Assembly (NCBI GenBank): GCA_048013815.1
Contig: CM106585.1
Span: forward strand, 21,018,001 to 21,082,000
Source: Setoptus koraiensis
Taxonomy: Eukaryota > Arthropoda
DNA: 64,000 bases
Direction: 5' to 3'
The translations under genes and the position numbers were made by a program. Below are positions 1 to 12,085 of the stretch, in pieces; position 1 is the stretch's first letter; every line of letters begins with the position of its first letter. Under the pieces are notes generated by a model. That model made no database searches and was not told the origin of the DNA. It saw nothing but the letters and a program-made list of their open reading frames with translations.

Positions 1-3000
1 AATGGATCTATTGTTGGCCTAAACACTGATTACAATACAAGGCAACAGCCCACTGTTGTTAGAATGCCCAGTCGTCGTTATAGCAACCGAGATATAAGCA
101 GAAGCAATGGCAATTTGATGATAGCAACAACCAAAACAAACCAAACTCAGGCAAACAATATGCAACCAACATCGGCCATGGCGATGGCCTACAATATGAA
201 CATTGGCAAATCGCAAACTCTTAAAGCGACACCTACTCAAAAGATGACACACACAACAAACAACCACAAGGGCCACTACAATCATTATAATCAAACGGAA
301 ATGGCCTCGCTGGGACTATTGACGCATTCGCACAATAACGGCACAACAACCAGCAACGTAGCTATTGTGCCGCCGGGCAGGCATATTGTTCAGCCTAGCA
401 TATATAAGGCCTCGTCTATTGTTAACGGTATGCATACTATAGGCGCCACTACAACCACTAATCACACAAACGACTTAATGATGCAACAATTCACTAGGTC
501 CTCTAGGCACAATTCTAGCAGTGTCAATCCGTCACCGCGCAGTGTTCGTAGTCAGCGATTGTCTCATCAACAGCAAGCGCGTCACTCGCAATCAAATCAC
601 GACAGTCTTCATTTTGTATCGTCTGCATCGGCCGGCCACGGGCCCGCCGGCTCAATGGCCGCCCCAGGCCTACCAACGCAAGCAATTTATCCTGTTGCAA
701 GCAACACTCAACTTGTGGGTCCGTTGTATCCGGCAAACAAATTAATTGGGGCCCCGATTGTTGCCAAGACAAACCAAAAACATCACAACAACAAGCAGCA
801 GCAGCAACAAATGCAAAACGACACTCTAATCAATGTAAATAATAACGACACTCACCATTCTAATCAAACGGCCACCATGACGGCCTACATGCCGCCTCCG
901 CCGCCTGCCTACAGTGGACCGCGACCTCAGCAATTGCAACAGCAACGGCACCTATTCTCTGACAGTGAAAGCGAATTGAGCAAGAGCAACTCGAAGCTGT
1001 CAGAAATGAGACACAACAACAACATGATGATGTCGTCGCAATCGTATCATCATCATCAGCAGCAGCAGCAACAGCAGCAGCATCATGGCAATCATTTAGA
1101 CAATAGGCGCGATCGCAACAATAACAGTACTCGACATAACGAGCCGGCAACGCTAATCATACAAAACAACGACCCGTATCAATCACAGTCTAGATCATCT
1201 AGGACACATTCGGCATCCACAAGATACCTCAACAACAGCACTAACGATGTACAAGCAACAGACAGAATGAGGGGTCCCAACGATAATCGCCATCAAAGGA
1301 AACGCAATCATTCTAAGAGCAGCAGACATCGTAGCAACTATGACGACGACAATGAGGCCATTTTAAATAGCAACGACGATGATGACGACGACGACGATCC
1401 AAGTGGCGAAGACGAGACACTAACATACAATGGCAAGCCAGTCACCAACAGCAAGCGTGCTGATCGGGTCCATCATGATAGTTATGACAGTGATACTTAT
1501 TACAGTGACGATTGTGGCGCATCTAGCGACGATGATCAATCTTATAGATCGGGTTGCTCGTCGACAAATGACCTAATGAACAGCAGTCGTAAGTCGTCTC
1601 ATTCCAATAGACAAACTAAGAGTGGCAACAACAGGAAGAGCAGATGCCATTCGTCGTCGCACAAACAATCACATCATAGGAATAGCAGCGAAAATCATCA
1701 TGGCAAATCAAGTCACCATTCCAGAAACGGTGATTCATATAGCAATAGACACAGGGATTCGCATCACAGAGATCGGTCATCAATGAAAAATCAACAACAA
1801 CAACAGGTATCTAATTTGAATAATGCGACATCGGCTGTTCAGAGCAACGCAACAAGTGGTGGACAGATTAGCAGTTTTGTCGGTGGCGGAAACCAGGAGA
1901 AGCTAAACGGCATTACAAGCGGCATTTCGTCGTCATCGCAACAACACAGTAATCAGCTACAATCGGTGGATTCTCAATGGAAGGCCATACAAGAGAGACA
2001 TAACAAATTTCAGCAGAATCGATCTCGTTATCTCATTGATGGTCTAGACAATGCCAATAATAGCGCCAATCTCAATAATACCAATAATAGCAACAAAAAC
2101 ACTCAAAACAACGGGCAATCGTCTTATGCTGGTGACTCGCCATCAAATGACAACAGCATCAACAACAACGGCAAACAGCCACAGGTTAATATTAAGAATA
2201 TAGCCAACAAACAGGCCACTCCGATAGTTATGGCAATGAATCATTTTTTCAATCAAAATCAACAGACGAACCAGCAACAACAACAAAAATTCTCCTCGCC
2301 CAACAGCGCCATCAATGGATTTGATTCAAGTCTCACCGACGCAACCCAATCAAATGTATCATCGCCATCCATATCACTTGCACACAATCAGGCAGGCTGT
2401 CAACAAAAATCCCTGGCAACCGGCTCTACAAGTACAACAACCAGTGGCTATTATGGTGGCTCTAATTCAATTGGGTCCGGTGCTGACAGTGACAGTCACA
2501 CAACTGTTGATGGAATAGGCAACGGATCCACGGGTGGTTCTTCGTTGAACAGTAACGCAAGCGGGCCCAATCAATCGGCTCCGTTCTTCAATGGAACAAC
2601 TGGTTTGATTGAATCATCTTCGATTAAATTGATGAAATCATTGGCCCCGAATGTGGTTAAAAACAATAACATCAACAACATTTTTTCATCATCGCATAAC
2701 AGACACATGAATACCAATCATTCTGCTGTCAATAATTGGCAAATAGAGTTAAATTCAGACATGAGAAGATGTTCAACAAACAATCATGCTACTGACAATA
2801 AAAATCACACCTCATCCGGAATCATGAAACAGACACATAACAATTATGGCGGGTAAGTAATCTAACGACAAGCACTAGTTTCGGCCAGAAAGCCTCTACT
2901 GTATAGTCTAGATTGTACAAAAATATCTTTAGATATTTAGCAGTGAGCAGAACTCATGGCATAACATTTGGTGGCAATAACACAACTAGAGAATTAGGAT

Positions 3001-4039
3001 ATTGTATTGTCTAACTCCGATATCTAAAAGTTCGAATTTGTCTCTGATTCATGCAAAGAGAGCTTCACCTCTATTATTTGACAAATAGTATTTGTCTTCA
3101 ATTTATTTATTAAGAATTTTTCGTATAAATTTCGATCCGATTATTGCAAGAAGCCGGCAAAAAAGGGGAATAGTGCATTTGTTCTCAGCTCGATCAGCCG
3201 AGAACAGATAGGCTATAGCCAGCCCCTTCTGACACTACCACCTAACCAGGTTACCTTGTCAATGAACTTGCACACATGGGGCCATACCGGTCCCATGATC
3301 ATGTTTTGAGAGGTACCTGAATCTTCTGGATCTACACAATTTTCGAGATATAAGCTTGAAATACAATACACTATTGAATCCGAGTACTTAGAGTACGATT
3401 TTTCAAATTTCAAGTTCGTGCAACTTCAGTACTGGCTGTAGTTATTGCGCAATCATACTGATATAATCAGTATAACTTGTTATATATAGAGTTATTACGG
3501 TTATAATTATAGAATTTTATAGTTATCCTCACTGTCGGTCTCAAATTCGTATGATGGTTCTTCGAGACCATCCTCTTCTTGTAAATAATCATCACAATAT
3601 CCGTAAGTGCAACTTCAGTACTGGTTGTAGTTATCGTATATGTTTGCTTGGTCCTATAACAAGTTGGTGGAGACCCCATTTATACAATAAGAAAGCTTGA
3701 AGACAGTGTCATAGCCGCTCTACCAATAGCCAACGAAGTCTGATGCTCACATCACGGAAGTATAGTTCAAACGTACTTCACAATGCACATACATTAGCAA
3801 TAAACTATCCTAAATCACATTACTAACTTGATCATATCAACTTGCCTATATTTATTAAAAACCCAAACAGAAAATCTAACCAAGATAAATATCATGACGG
3901 CAACAACAAACATGAGCGTGACAGCTCGCCTATATTATTAAGCAACAACGCTCTGGACAGAAGCCCCAACATGTTTAGTCAAAATGGTGTTGCCCAACAG
4001 ACAAATGGTCATCTCAAATATGTATCGTTTGATGTCTAG
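1..4039 (+). CDS. Unidentified low-complexity Asn/Gln/Ser/His-rich protein, 3' part (two exons)
   Basis: The reading frame is open from the first base, so the 5' part lies outside the window. Exon 1 runs to 2852 and stops at a GTAAGT donor; exon 2 is 3871-4039 after an acceptor ending aaacag, and the phases match (GG + A). More than 970 residues are visible, dominated by Asn, Gln, Ser and His, with a run of acidic residues near 1375-1400 and an Arg/Ser/His-rich part after it. A proline stretch ends in a PPAY motif (901-912), the type bound by WW domains. The last residues are YVSFDV, so F-D-V could serve as a class II PDZ ligand. PPxY plus a PDZ-type end is common in cytoplasmic tails of adhesion receptors, but this is inference; no domain or membrane segment is visible. 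I do not recognise the family. Confidence 0.75.
2853..3870 (+). other. Intron of the first gene, with a short direct repeat
   Basis: The sequence between the GTAAGT donor at 2853 and the acceptor at 3869-3870 has no credible coding sequence. It contains two near-identical copies of a roughly 27-bp word beginning gtgcaacttcagtactgg, at about 3418 and 3607, 189 bp apart, within an A/T-rich stretch. Confidence 0.6.
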
Positions 4040-4783
4040 GTGAAGGAGCCCATCAACTGTGTATATCCTGTCTAATGTGAGTCAACACTTTGTTCGTATT
4101 GTTTGTAGCACAATATTTTGTCAATCTGAAGTCATGTTCACAAATCAAATAATTTTCAAAGGTCGCAAGAACTAAGTATTATGTTATCTCCGTATTGGAA
4201 GACTGTTGAAGAATGTTTTGTCGTTAGTGTAAATAAATATCAATTATGATTCCTGCCAATCAAATAACTGTCACCTCGATACATTCGATTTACTTTTTGA
4301 GGCACCAGCTTCAATTGAATTTGTATTATTCTCGTATTTGTCAATCCTTTAGTGTTGGAAAAACGCACGTTGACAATATTCAGCACTATGTCAAGGACAA
4401 AGAGCATCTAAAATTAATTTTCGCCTGAATCATAGAAAGTCTTTATTTGAGAACCATCCGCAACACTTTATTATTAAAACGTAGGGAGATTACGAACGTA
4501 GATCTCTATACTTTTTAGGAGAAATGTCACACTATCGATCCGTCACGATATTGGTCACTATATTTGTTGCTCATGGGGCGACCGACTGCGATCTCGTGGC
4601 ACGAAAGTGCTGCATGCAGTAAATGGTTGATATCTGACGGTCGAGACGTTTTATACAATGAAATATAACTGAATCATGGAGAAGGTCCGTGACTCAGTTG
4701 GAGAAACTGGTTCGCTCAGGAGACAACTTTGAGTCCTTATAACCGAAAGGAAGACAAAAGCAAATTTGCAATAGGTCTCAAAA
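4040..4783. other. Non-coding, 3' flank of the first gene
   Basis: This A/T-rich stretch follows the stop codon. The longest open frame, 60 codons at 4246-4428, has no recognisable feature. An AATAAA-like word (taaataaat) near 4230 may be the polyadenylation signal. I see nothing else in it. Confidence 0.4.
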
Positions 4784-5092
4784 TTGAAACTGTATCAGCC
4801 AGGACAGTATCTAACCAGGTCGAAAAGCAAAGGATCACCGTCTACAAATAAAGATGGAAGTCCGTCCTCGCGTCTACAACAAAAGACGGACAACGGAATT
4901 TCCTTCGCTATATCTGAGGAAGATGATGCAAGAATCAGCACATTTTCCAATAACACTAATGACGATGCTGTCGTCAGCGAAATTTCAGATATATCCATCA
5001 CGATTCGCGACATCGAGAGATTAAAAGAAGGGGGCTGGCTGAATGATAAACTAATCGACGCTATATTCAAAATGGATATCCTTATATTTTGA
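4784..5092 (+). pseudogene. Fragment resembling the start of a Ulp1/SENP (peptidase C48) domain
   Basis: The open frame encodes about 100 residues. A charged, Ser/Asn-rich lead is followed by IRDIERLKEGGWLNDKLID. That matches the conserved entry of Ulp1/SENP SUMO proteases, where a short strand and helix precede a W-L-N-D motif (for example DLxxLxxxxWLND). The frame stops ten residues later, and no His/Asp/Gln/Cys catalytic segments follow in any frame before the repeat at 5474. There is no in-frame ATG at the front, but caatag just before 4775 could be a splice acceptor. It is either a broken copy or an exon whose partners lie elsewhere. C48 domains also occur in several transposon families, so a mobile origin is possible. 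Confidence 0.35.
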
Positions 5093-5473
5093 TCCAAAAA
5101 GATATCTGGATATTCGGGCATATTCATCCCGTGATAATTTTATTGTTGGTGATTGCGCCTTGAGGTGGAGTGAACGATAGAATGTTTCATCCGTTAGTTT
5201 TTCCAGAGGTTTGTAGGGTGTTTCTGTGGACATCCTTGCAGTTTTGCGTTGTTTCGCCATACTGCCAACGGCCTAAAAATAAGTTGCGTTATACATCCAG
5301 TAGTTAGACTCGAATGATAAGAGACGCCTCGCGTTGCCAAGAGAAGAGTAATCTTCGTGTGCACAAGTTTCGCGCGCCCGGGTATTACTGAGCTACACAC
5401 ATCAACACATCTCTGTAGTAGCTCAATTTTGAACTACTAGTTCAATCAGAGTCTGGTAAGTAATTATGGTTAT
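5093..5473. other. Non-coding spacer
   Basis: No gene is supportable between the protease-like fragment and the first repeat unit. Short open frames on the minus strand look accidental. Confidence 0.4.
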
Positions 5474-6255
5474 TCTATGGAATAGCGCCACAGTTTTTTT
5501 GGGTATTTTTGGGTATTTTCGGGTAGGATATTGTACTTTGATACCGGAATGGGTATTCCGGAAGTGCGGAAATTCTTAGTTCCCGAGATAACCGAGGTAC
5601 CGCACGGGAGGCGTTTCTCTGTACCCGACGACCGCTAGCGGTTTCTGAGATATTTTGTAGGGTATTTTTTCATATTTTTGGGTAGACAAACTTATTCCAA
5701 ACCGATCTGGTTACTTTCAGAGTTGATAAAAGTGACTCGAAAATTAAGCAAGAGCGTTCCATCAACAAACTTTTTTCAGATTTGAGCTTCGCTTCACTCG
5801 AACAAAAGCCTGCGATTGTTCTGAGAACTCGGCCTGCGGCCTCGTATTCTGGAGGCCGTCACATCTCCGTCGTCGCTACCGCGACGACTCCGTGCGACGG
5901 GAACCCTTCGGGTAGGGTTGATGAGCGCTTCGGGTATCGGGCTGCGCCCTCTACCCTCCGCTCACATGACTGCAATCCATACACGAAAGTAGGTTGTGCA
6001 ACAGACTGTCTACTGTCGAATTTCATTACTATCGCTCATTATCTCAGAAACCGGAAGTCCAACAGATATCAAAATGACTTCATCGTGCTCAACGCAGTCA
6101 AATAAGGCTGCATATCAAGTTTCAAGGCTGTATCTGCACGTTTATGTAAAACCGGAACCGGGAGTTTCCGCACGTCCGGACCACTCAAAGAATTCTCAGG
6201 GGGCTCTACGGGACCCATGTGTAAAGTTTCATCCAATTCGGAGTGTGGCGCTGTT
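5474..6255 (+). repeat. Repeat unit A (flank - core - flank)
   Basis: The unit has a left flank (about 5474-5610) with gggtatt words and the string gggtattccggaagtgcgga. A 194-bp core follows at 5786-5979. The right flank (about 6015-6255) contains gtaaaaccggaac, followed by a purine/pyrimidine palindrome-like stretch and ending near tttcatcc. All three parts recur in unit B. No open frame with a recognisable product is present, so this looks like a non-autonomous repeat. The family is unknown to me. Confidence 0.7.
5786..5979 (+). repeat. Hairpin-rich core, copy A (forward)
   Basis: This 194-bp segment holds a series of hairpins. Seven base pairs form between 5837-5843 and 5852-5858, eight between 5869-5876 and 5881-5888 with a 4-nt loop, and shorter ones form at 5903-5913 and 5939-5949. 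It is GC-rich relative to its flanks. Its reverse complement is present at 6577-6770 with only two mismatches over about 145 bp of its distal part, one of them in the 4-nt loop. Confidence 0.75.
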
Positions 6256-6357
6256 CGAAAAAAAAACGGTCTAAAACTGACGAACGGACGTGATGAGGTA
6301 CGAATGATTGATGGGGATTTTTTCTGAGCCTTACTCGTCTATTTCGAAACCTGAATA

Positions 6358-7020
6358 GTAGTTTTGGTTGTTCCATCGAACAGCGACCACGCCTAATTTG
6401 GGTATTTTGGGTATTCTTGGGTAGGGTATTGCACCCTGATACCCGAACGGGTATTCCGGAAGTGCGGAAATTCTTCGTTACCGAGATACCCGAGGTACCG
6501 CATACTGGGTATTTGAGGGTATTTGAAGGCATATTGACGGTACAATCGGCCGTACCCACCCGCCTGCAGCTGTGTTTGGATTGCAGTCATGTGAGCGGAG
6601 GGTAGAGGGCGCAGCCCGATACCCGAAGCGCTCATCAACCCTACCCGAAGGGTTCCCGTCGCACGCAGTCGTCGCGGGAGCGACGACGGAGATGTGACGG
6701 CCTCCAGAATACGAGGCCGCAGGCCAAGTTCTAAGAACAATTGCAGGCTCATCCCTGAGTGTAGCGAAGCCTGAATTCGGCAACTTCTGGTCTCTCAATT
6801 CTAGAGATATCGCTATAACCAGAGAACCGGAAGTGGTGAAATGCTGAAAGTTGTGTCATCCTGTTAATCGTCATCTAGAACGTCAGTCTGATGATTTTCA
6901 ACTCTCTAAAAGCAACTTTAGGTAAAAACGGAACCGGAAGTTTCCGCACTTCCGGACCACTTTTTCCAATGGTTTTGGGTCAAGATGAACCTGTACCGGA
7001 AGTTTCATCATGATCGGCGC
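6358..7020 (+). repeat. Repeat unit B (same flanks, core inverted)
   Basis: The left flank (about 6358-6505) matches the left flank of unit A in the same direction. The right flank (about 6800-7020) matches the right flank of unit A, again in the same direction. The core between them is in the opposite orientation. Flank identity is visibly lower than core identity. Confidence 0.7.
6577..6770 (-). repeat. Hairpin-rich core, copy B (inverted)
   Basis: This is the reverse complement of the core at 5786-5979 and has the same length (194 bp). The hairpin stems are unchanged; one of the few differences alters the 4-nt loop of the 8-bp hairpin (TACC to TCCC). Confidence 0.75.
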
Positions 7021-10000
7021 TGGGACCTAATCGCTACAACAACCAGAATAACAAATAAGAAACAAGGGAAAACGAATATCCACATAATTGTTGTAATAAT
7101 TTCCAGCGCTTAATTTTAATTAAGGAGCTATTGATGTGGTTCTGGCAGATAAGTGATTAGGTGATCATGTCTTTCTTTACTGTCAATACGCAAGATTCCT
7201 ATGAGGACCTTAGTAGGATGGAATATTGGAACAAGCGAACTGCCGCTGTATTTAACGAGCATTGTTCGAGATTTAATTCTAGCTTTCATGCTGTTGGTTT
7301 GCCACTCAGTGGGTACCATCTGTATGGGCTTCCACCAAGTGTTATAGAGGCCGGGGTTAGTGTGGGGGGAGGGAGGAAGGGGGGGGGTGGGTAGAATTCT
7401 AAATATCGGCCAGGAATTTATTATCAATGGGGCTTGATTTGCGGCTGGGGCACCTATATGGAACTTGTTGTAAAGGAGATATAAGGTCTCTGTTAGCTCA
7501 TCCATATGATTATTTAAAAGTGCAAATCGTCACGTTGAAGATTATTTGATTGTTGGGTGCGTGAGTTTATCCTAGAGTAAAAAGGGAGAACCATATCGAT
7601 CTGGAGGATTAACAGATATGGGCTCATATGAATGAGGGTAGTGTATTTCATGTTACAGGCATGGAGAGGCGAAAGCTAAGTTTTTAGGGCAGACAGAAGA
7701 GACTAATCTATTATGTTAAATTTGTCCTCCAGCCTCATGGATTGGAAGCGCGATTTAGTTGCCTAAGGCACGAAGTCAAGGTCAATGGAACCTTGAAGGC
7801 GTTAATTCCAAAGAGCTACTGGCCCGCGTGATTTATATACAGAAGCTCGACCGTCTGCAGGTTATTAGGATATTGTAATAATCGAGGGTGCCAGAGGGGG
7901 TATGGCCGGCGCCTAAACAGCGTATCCCATGCATTATATAGAGGCCCTTCTAGTGCATAATGTAGCGCCTAGTGCTGCTACCGTTTGGCCATGCTCTCCG
8001 GAAGTAAGCGAAGATTTGTCGATCAATAACTCTTAGGGGATTTTGTTTGTGCAGAAAAAGTGTATGGGCGCAATTTAATTATGAGTAAAGAATGCGTGTA
8101 GTGTATGATTATGTTTATTATATGGCTGGCACGCAAAGGAAGGAAATGTTAGCTTGTCTCCTTGGACAATTAATGTATTTGAAATAATAATGACAGCTCA
8201 GAAAATTCATATAGTCCACTGAATGCTTGAATACACATGCGATGTAATTCTATATATTTGGGGAAAGGCTATGATGCTAGCCGATCTAGCTGCATGAAAA
8301 TTATAAAGGCATGGGGAACGGGAGGCGAGGCACGGCATAATGGGCAAGTACCTCGATGGGCGAGTAGGTCCCTGGCGGTCACACTTGTTTGTCCTACGAT
8401 ACAATTAATTGATTCCTTAAGAGAAACTATGGTGGCTAGTATTTCCAATGGCACATTTCGGCAGTTCCCGAAGCCCAATAATTAAATGGATAAGTATAAG
8501 GCTATATTAATCAAAAAAATAAGAATTTAATAAAGGCAATAAAATACCTAACTGCATGCTTGGCGATTATTTCAAGTCCTCGTATTGGAGAGTGTGCAGG
8601 CCGTTGAAGGCTGGCTTACATAATTGAAGAAGTTTCAGTGTGGCTTCAAAAACAAAATGCAGTAATAAAGACAGTTAAATTTAGCATTAATAAAAGAACC
8701 ATAACTAGTCTTGAAATAGGTCTTCAGTTTATGTCACGATTGCACAATTATTTAACATATATAGCTAAAGACTTAATATATATCTTTCGCGTTACAATTA
8801 TATGTGTAATTAAGCAATTAGGGATATAACCCATAGTTAGCTTACAAGATGCAGGTAGGATACCGCTTGGGGCTGGGCAAAAGGATTGGTAAGGCTATTG
8901 GGGCGCGGGGGGGTGGGGGGGGGGGAGGGGGTGGGGGGGGGGGTGGGGGGGGGGGGGGGGGGGGGAGGTGGTTGGGGGGGGGGGGGGGGGGTGGGTTGGG
9001 GGGGGGGGGAATATCAGAAGGTAATCTGAATTCGCGAATCTTCGCGGCGGATAAGGCGATCTGAAATCTGCGTTTGTATGGCAAGTCTTTTTGAGCAGCC
9101 TTCTACAGCATATTACATAATGATCAAAATGAATTTGTTTTCGGTCTTGACGCAGAAAAGGAAAAGAGAAACATGAGAACTTCGTGAAGGGGGGCTCTGA
9201 AGCGGCCGAAGAAGGGTGCGGTGGGTCTTTTCTCTAAAATATTAAAAGAGTAAGCTAGCTTGCTTGCGGATATACGGATTAGTGGGAAGCCGTGCACGGG
9301 CAATGCCTAGGGGCGCAAAGATATATTATTGAACGGGCGACAGAACTTAGAAATTATATAGGTCGATATGGGCAATTGAAAAAATTGTTTATCAAAGAGT
9401 GTATACGTATAATTTTTAGCATAAGAATCTGCGTATAATTGTTGCCTGGGAGGTAACTATATAGGGGGGGTTGGGCTATTTGTAGAGGACTTGGCTATAT
9501 TTAAAAGTTTTTGCCTACTTTTGGCTCAGCCGCGACTAAGTGGTTTGTTGTGATCCTATTGGGTTGAATAACAAAGGGACGCTGTTAAAAGGTCGACTTA
9601 TAAGGTGTCATTTCCAATAGGGGAGTGGGGGGGGGGGGGGGTGGGGGTGGCGGGGGAGGGGGGGGGGGTCGGGCACATTACAGGATAGGGCTATTGGTCT
9701 TGTGAGTTATTGTAGAGCAAGGTCAACAAATATGTGTTTGGCCGGTGGTATTGGCTTGTTTATCTACCGTCCTATGTATTTACATAGCCTTCGTTTAAGT
9801 AGTTTGCGATCAGGGAATAGCGACGAAGGTATTGGATACTGATGATTACGCCTCATAATGGTTTATTGCTCAGACGGATTGTTGACAATATCCTTTGCGC
9901 ATGGAAGTAATTATCATTCGAACTTGTTGGACATTGACTGGCTATTTTTAATGGGCAGATAGTCGGCAATATTTTCAAGTTAGCAAGTGGCGCGCTTGAG

Positions 10001-12054
10001 TCCGCTATAGAACATATTGATATATAAGCGAACCGAATGTGACAGTGAGAAAAAGGATTAGTCATGAGATGGCCAACCTATCTGCCATGGAGCTATATAG
10101 CAATTGTATTAATCAGATGTGCTTATTATGGTCTTGGGCCTGCTATCACAGCTGTCAGTCACTAGAGGTGTGTTTCACTATCTAGTTCTCCCGCTAAAGT
10201 GTGGGTATGTGTAATAGACTTATATTAGGACATATTTGGTTACAAGAGACGTGTATTTATGCCAATCCTTAATTATAGTTAGTAGCGAGATAGGGAACTT
10301 AAAATGGAATTTGGCATATGACTCTGGCGCATTAAGGGCTAAGTGATTCCAAACGTGTGCGTGCGTGCTATATATAGGAGGAAAAACCGAAAAGTAGGTA
10401 AATAGATCAATAGTTCAGTCTGCTGAGTAAAGCAGGGAATGTCGGGGCCCTGAGCATTATGTTTAGGCGCAAATGTGATCTCTCGATGGATTGATGTTTT
10501 GCCCCTTAATAGTCTGAATAAGATGCCTTATTAAGTTAGTGACAGCGTGTCATGGTATACAAATTCTAAGAGTTGACTCAAGTCAATATACATGGGGCGT
10601 CGCCAGAATATACAGTGACTAAAAATTATTGTATACGCAAGATGGCAAGATGAAGCAATGCAACCGTTTGGATCGGTGTTGATGTCTTCGAGAACGCATA
10701 TGTTTACTAGAAGCTCATCTAGCTCGTTCGCTTGGCTCTCTCAGTGTAATCGGAGGGGTAATAAAATGTAGTCGAAACCAGGGCTAGGTTTGTAGTGGGC
10801 GGAATTCCCACGGCCAGCTTTTGCCTTGACCTTGCACACCGAATGTATTTGTGGCTGGCTTGGGGCGCATCTTGTCTGTGGAGTTTTCGCAATTCATGAG
10901 AGGAGGATGACAAAAGCCGAAAAAGAGTTGGCGGAGCTATCTGAAAAGAGCTTATAATCTTTTCGCAAATTGAGAAGTCGGTAAAGAGGAGGGGATTCAC
11001 AGGAGACTGCAAGTTGAATGATGGAAGGGGCAAAGATTAGAACAAGGGCATAAGGCTTTCCTTGCCTAGATATTTTGGATTTTTTTTAGGTAATTAGGTA
11101 TTCTTCAGGTCTGTTTGTAGCTGAATAGTTAGCGGCTAAATCAATAGCGCGAAACCACTCTGTAAGACACGATTCTGTATGGAACCCAAGCTACGCTGGT
11201 AATTAAGGTATAGTCTTGAAGCCCTGCAAAATAGAACGATAGATAGAGTGGTCGCGGTCAAAAAGTGGCGAGAAATCTTCGTTCCCGGTTTTAATCCTTT
11301 GCGAAGAGTGAAGCAGGCAATCCTCAAAAGAAAGGCGTAGTAGCATGCTGAAAAATGCACGTCATAGTGACAGTTGCCCTAGAAGAAGCGGCACCAACAG
11401 AACAGCGGAAGATGAGGCGGGGCGAATATATTAAGCAATTCAATGCTACTAGATGAAAGCTTCCGGCTTTCTTTGAGATAATCGGCATATTATAATTGGA
11501 TTTGTTGGAAGAGGCCGGAAGGTTGACGAAGTTTCTAGTTTCAGGCTAGCAATCTCGGGATGAAGGCCCTTAGGCGATGGGTACTGAGAACTTCGGCTGC
11601 TGGCCTAGTCGTAAATCTATGGAGGCGGCGCCAGCACATAATAACCACGTCTGATCTAGGTCTTCCCCGGCGACGAGCTGCGTTCGCGAGCGGGGAGAGA
11701 CCATATGTGCGGGATACGAATGGTCTTGATGAGCCAGGGGCATATCGGTTGTGCGGGCTTCGCGCTCAGCCCTCCGGCGCATGGGTTCTCGAACTATGAC
11801 TACGAGCCGATCGAGCAAAACCGATAGACGAAAGTAGTATTAGGGAGACAAGAAGAAGATGTTGTAAAAAGGCGCTGCAGAACAATGATTTAAGGCAGCA
11901 AATTCTACGACGCTGTTGGGCCATACGTTGTGTGGACGACTTTATCCGTAGGCCTCAGCAAGGGCAGCAGATACTTGCATGTGCGTACTTTCACCACTCG
12001 TGGGCGCGCGGGTATGGCCCATTCGTATCCGATCGGGGGGGGGGGGGCGGGGGG

Positions 12055-12085
<31 letters not shown>

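Noticed and set aside
5782-6798. Similar predicted peptides in the two repeat units (5782-6105 plus, 6478-6798 minus)
   Set aside because: Their similarity simply reflects the near-identical inverted DNA cores. The frames diverge outside the core and resemble no protein.
8842-9084. Open frames of Gly or Pro strings over poly-G runs (also 11905-12318, 18827-19231)
   Set aside because: They are created by homopolymer G tracts of doubtful quality and have no other protein feature.
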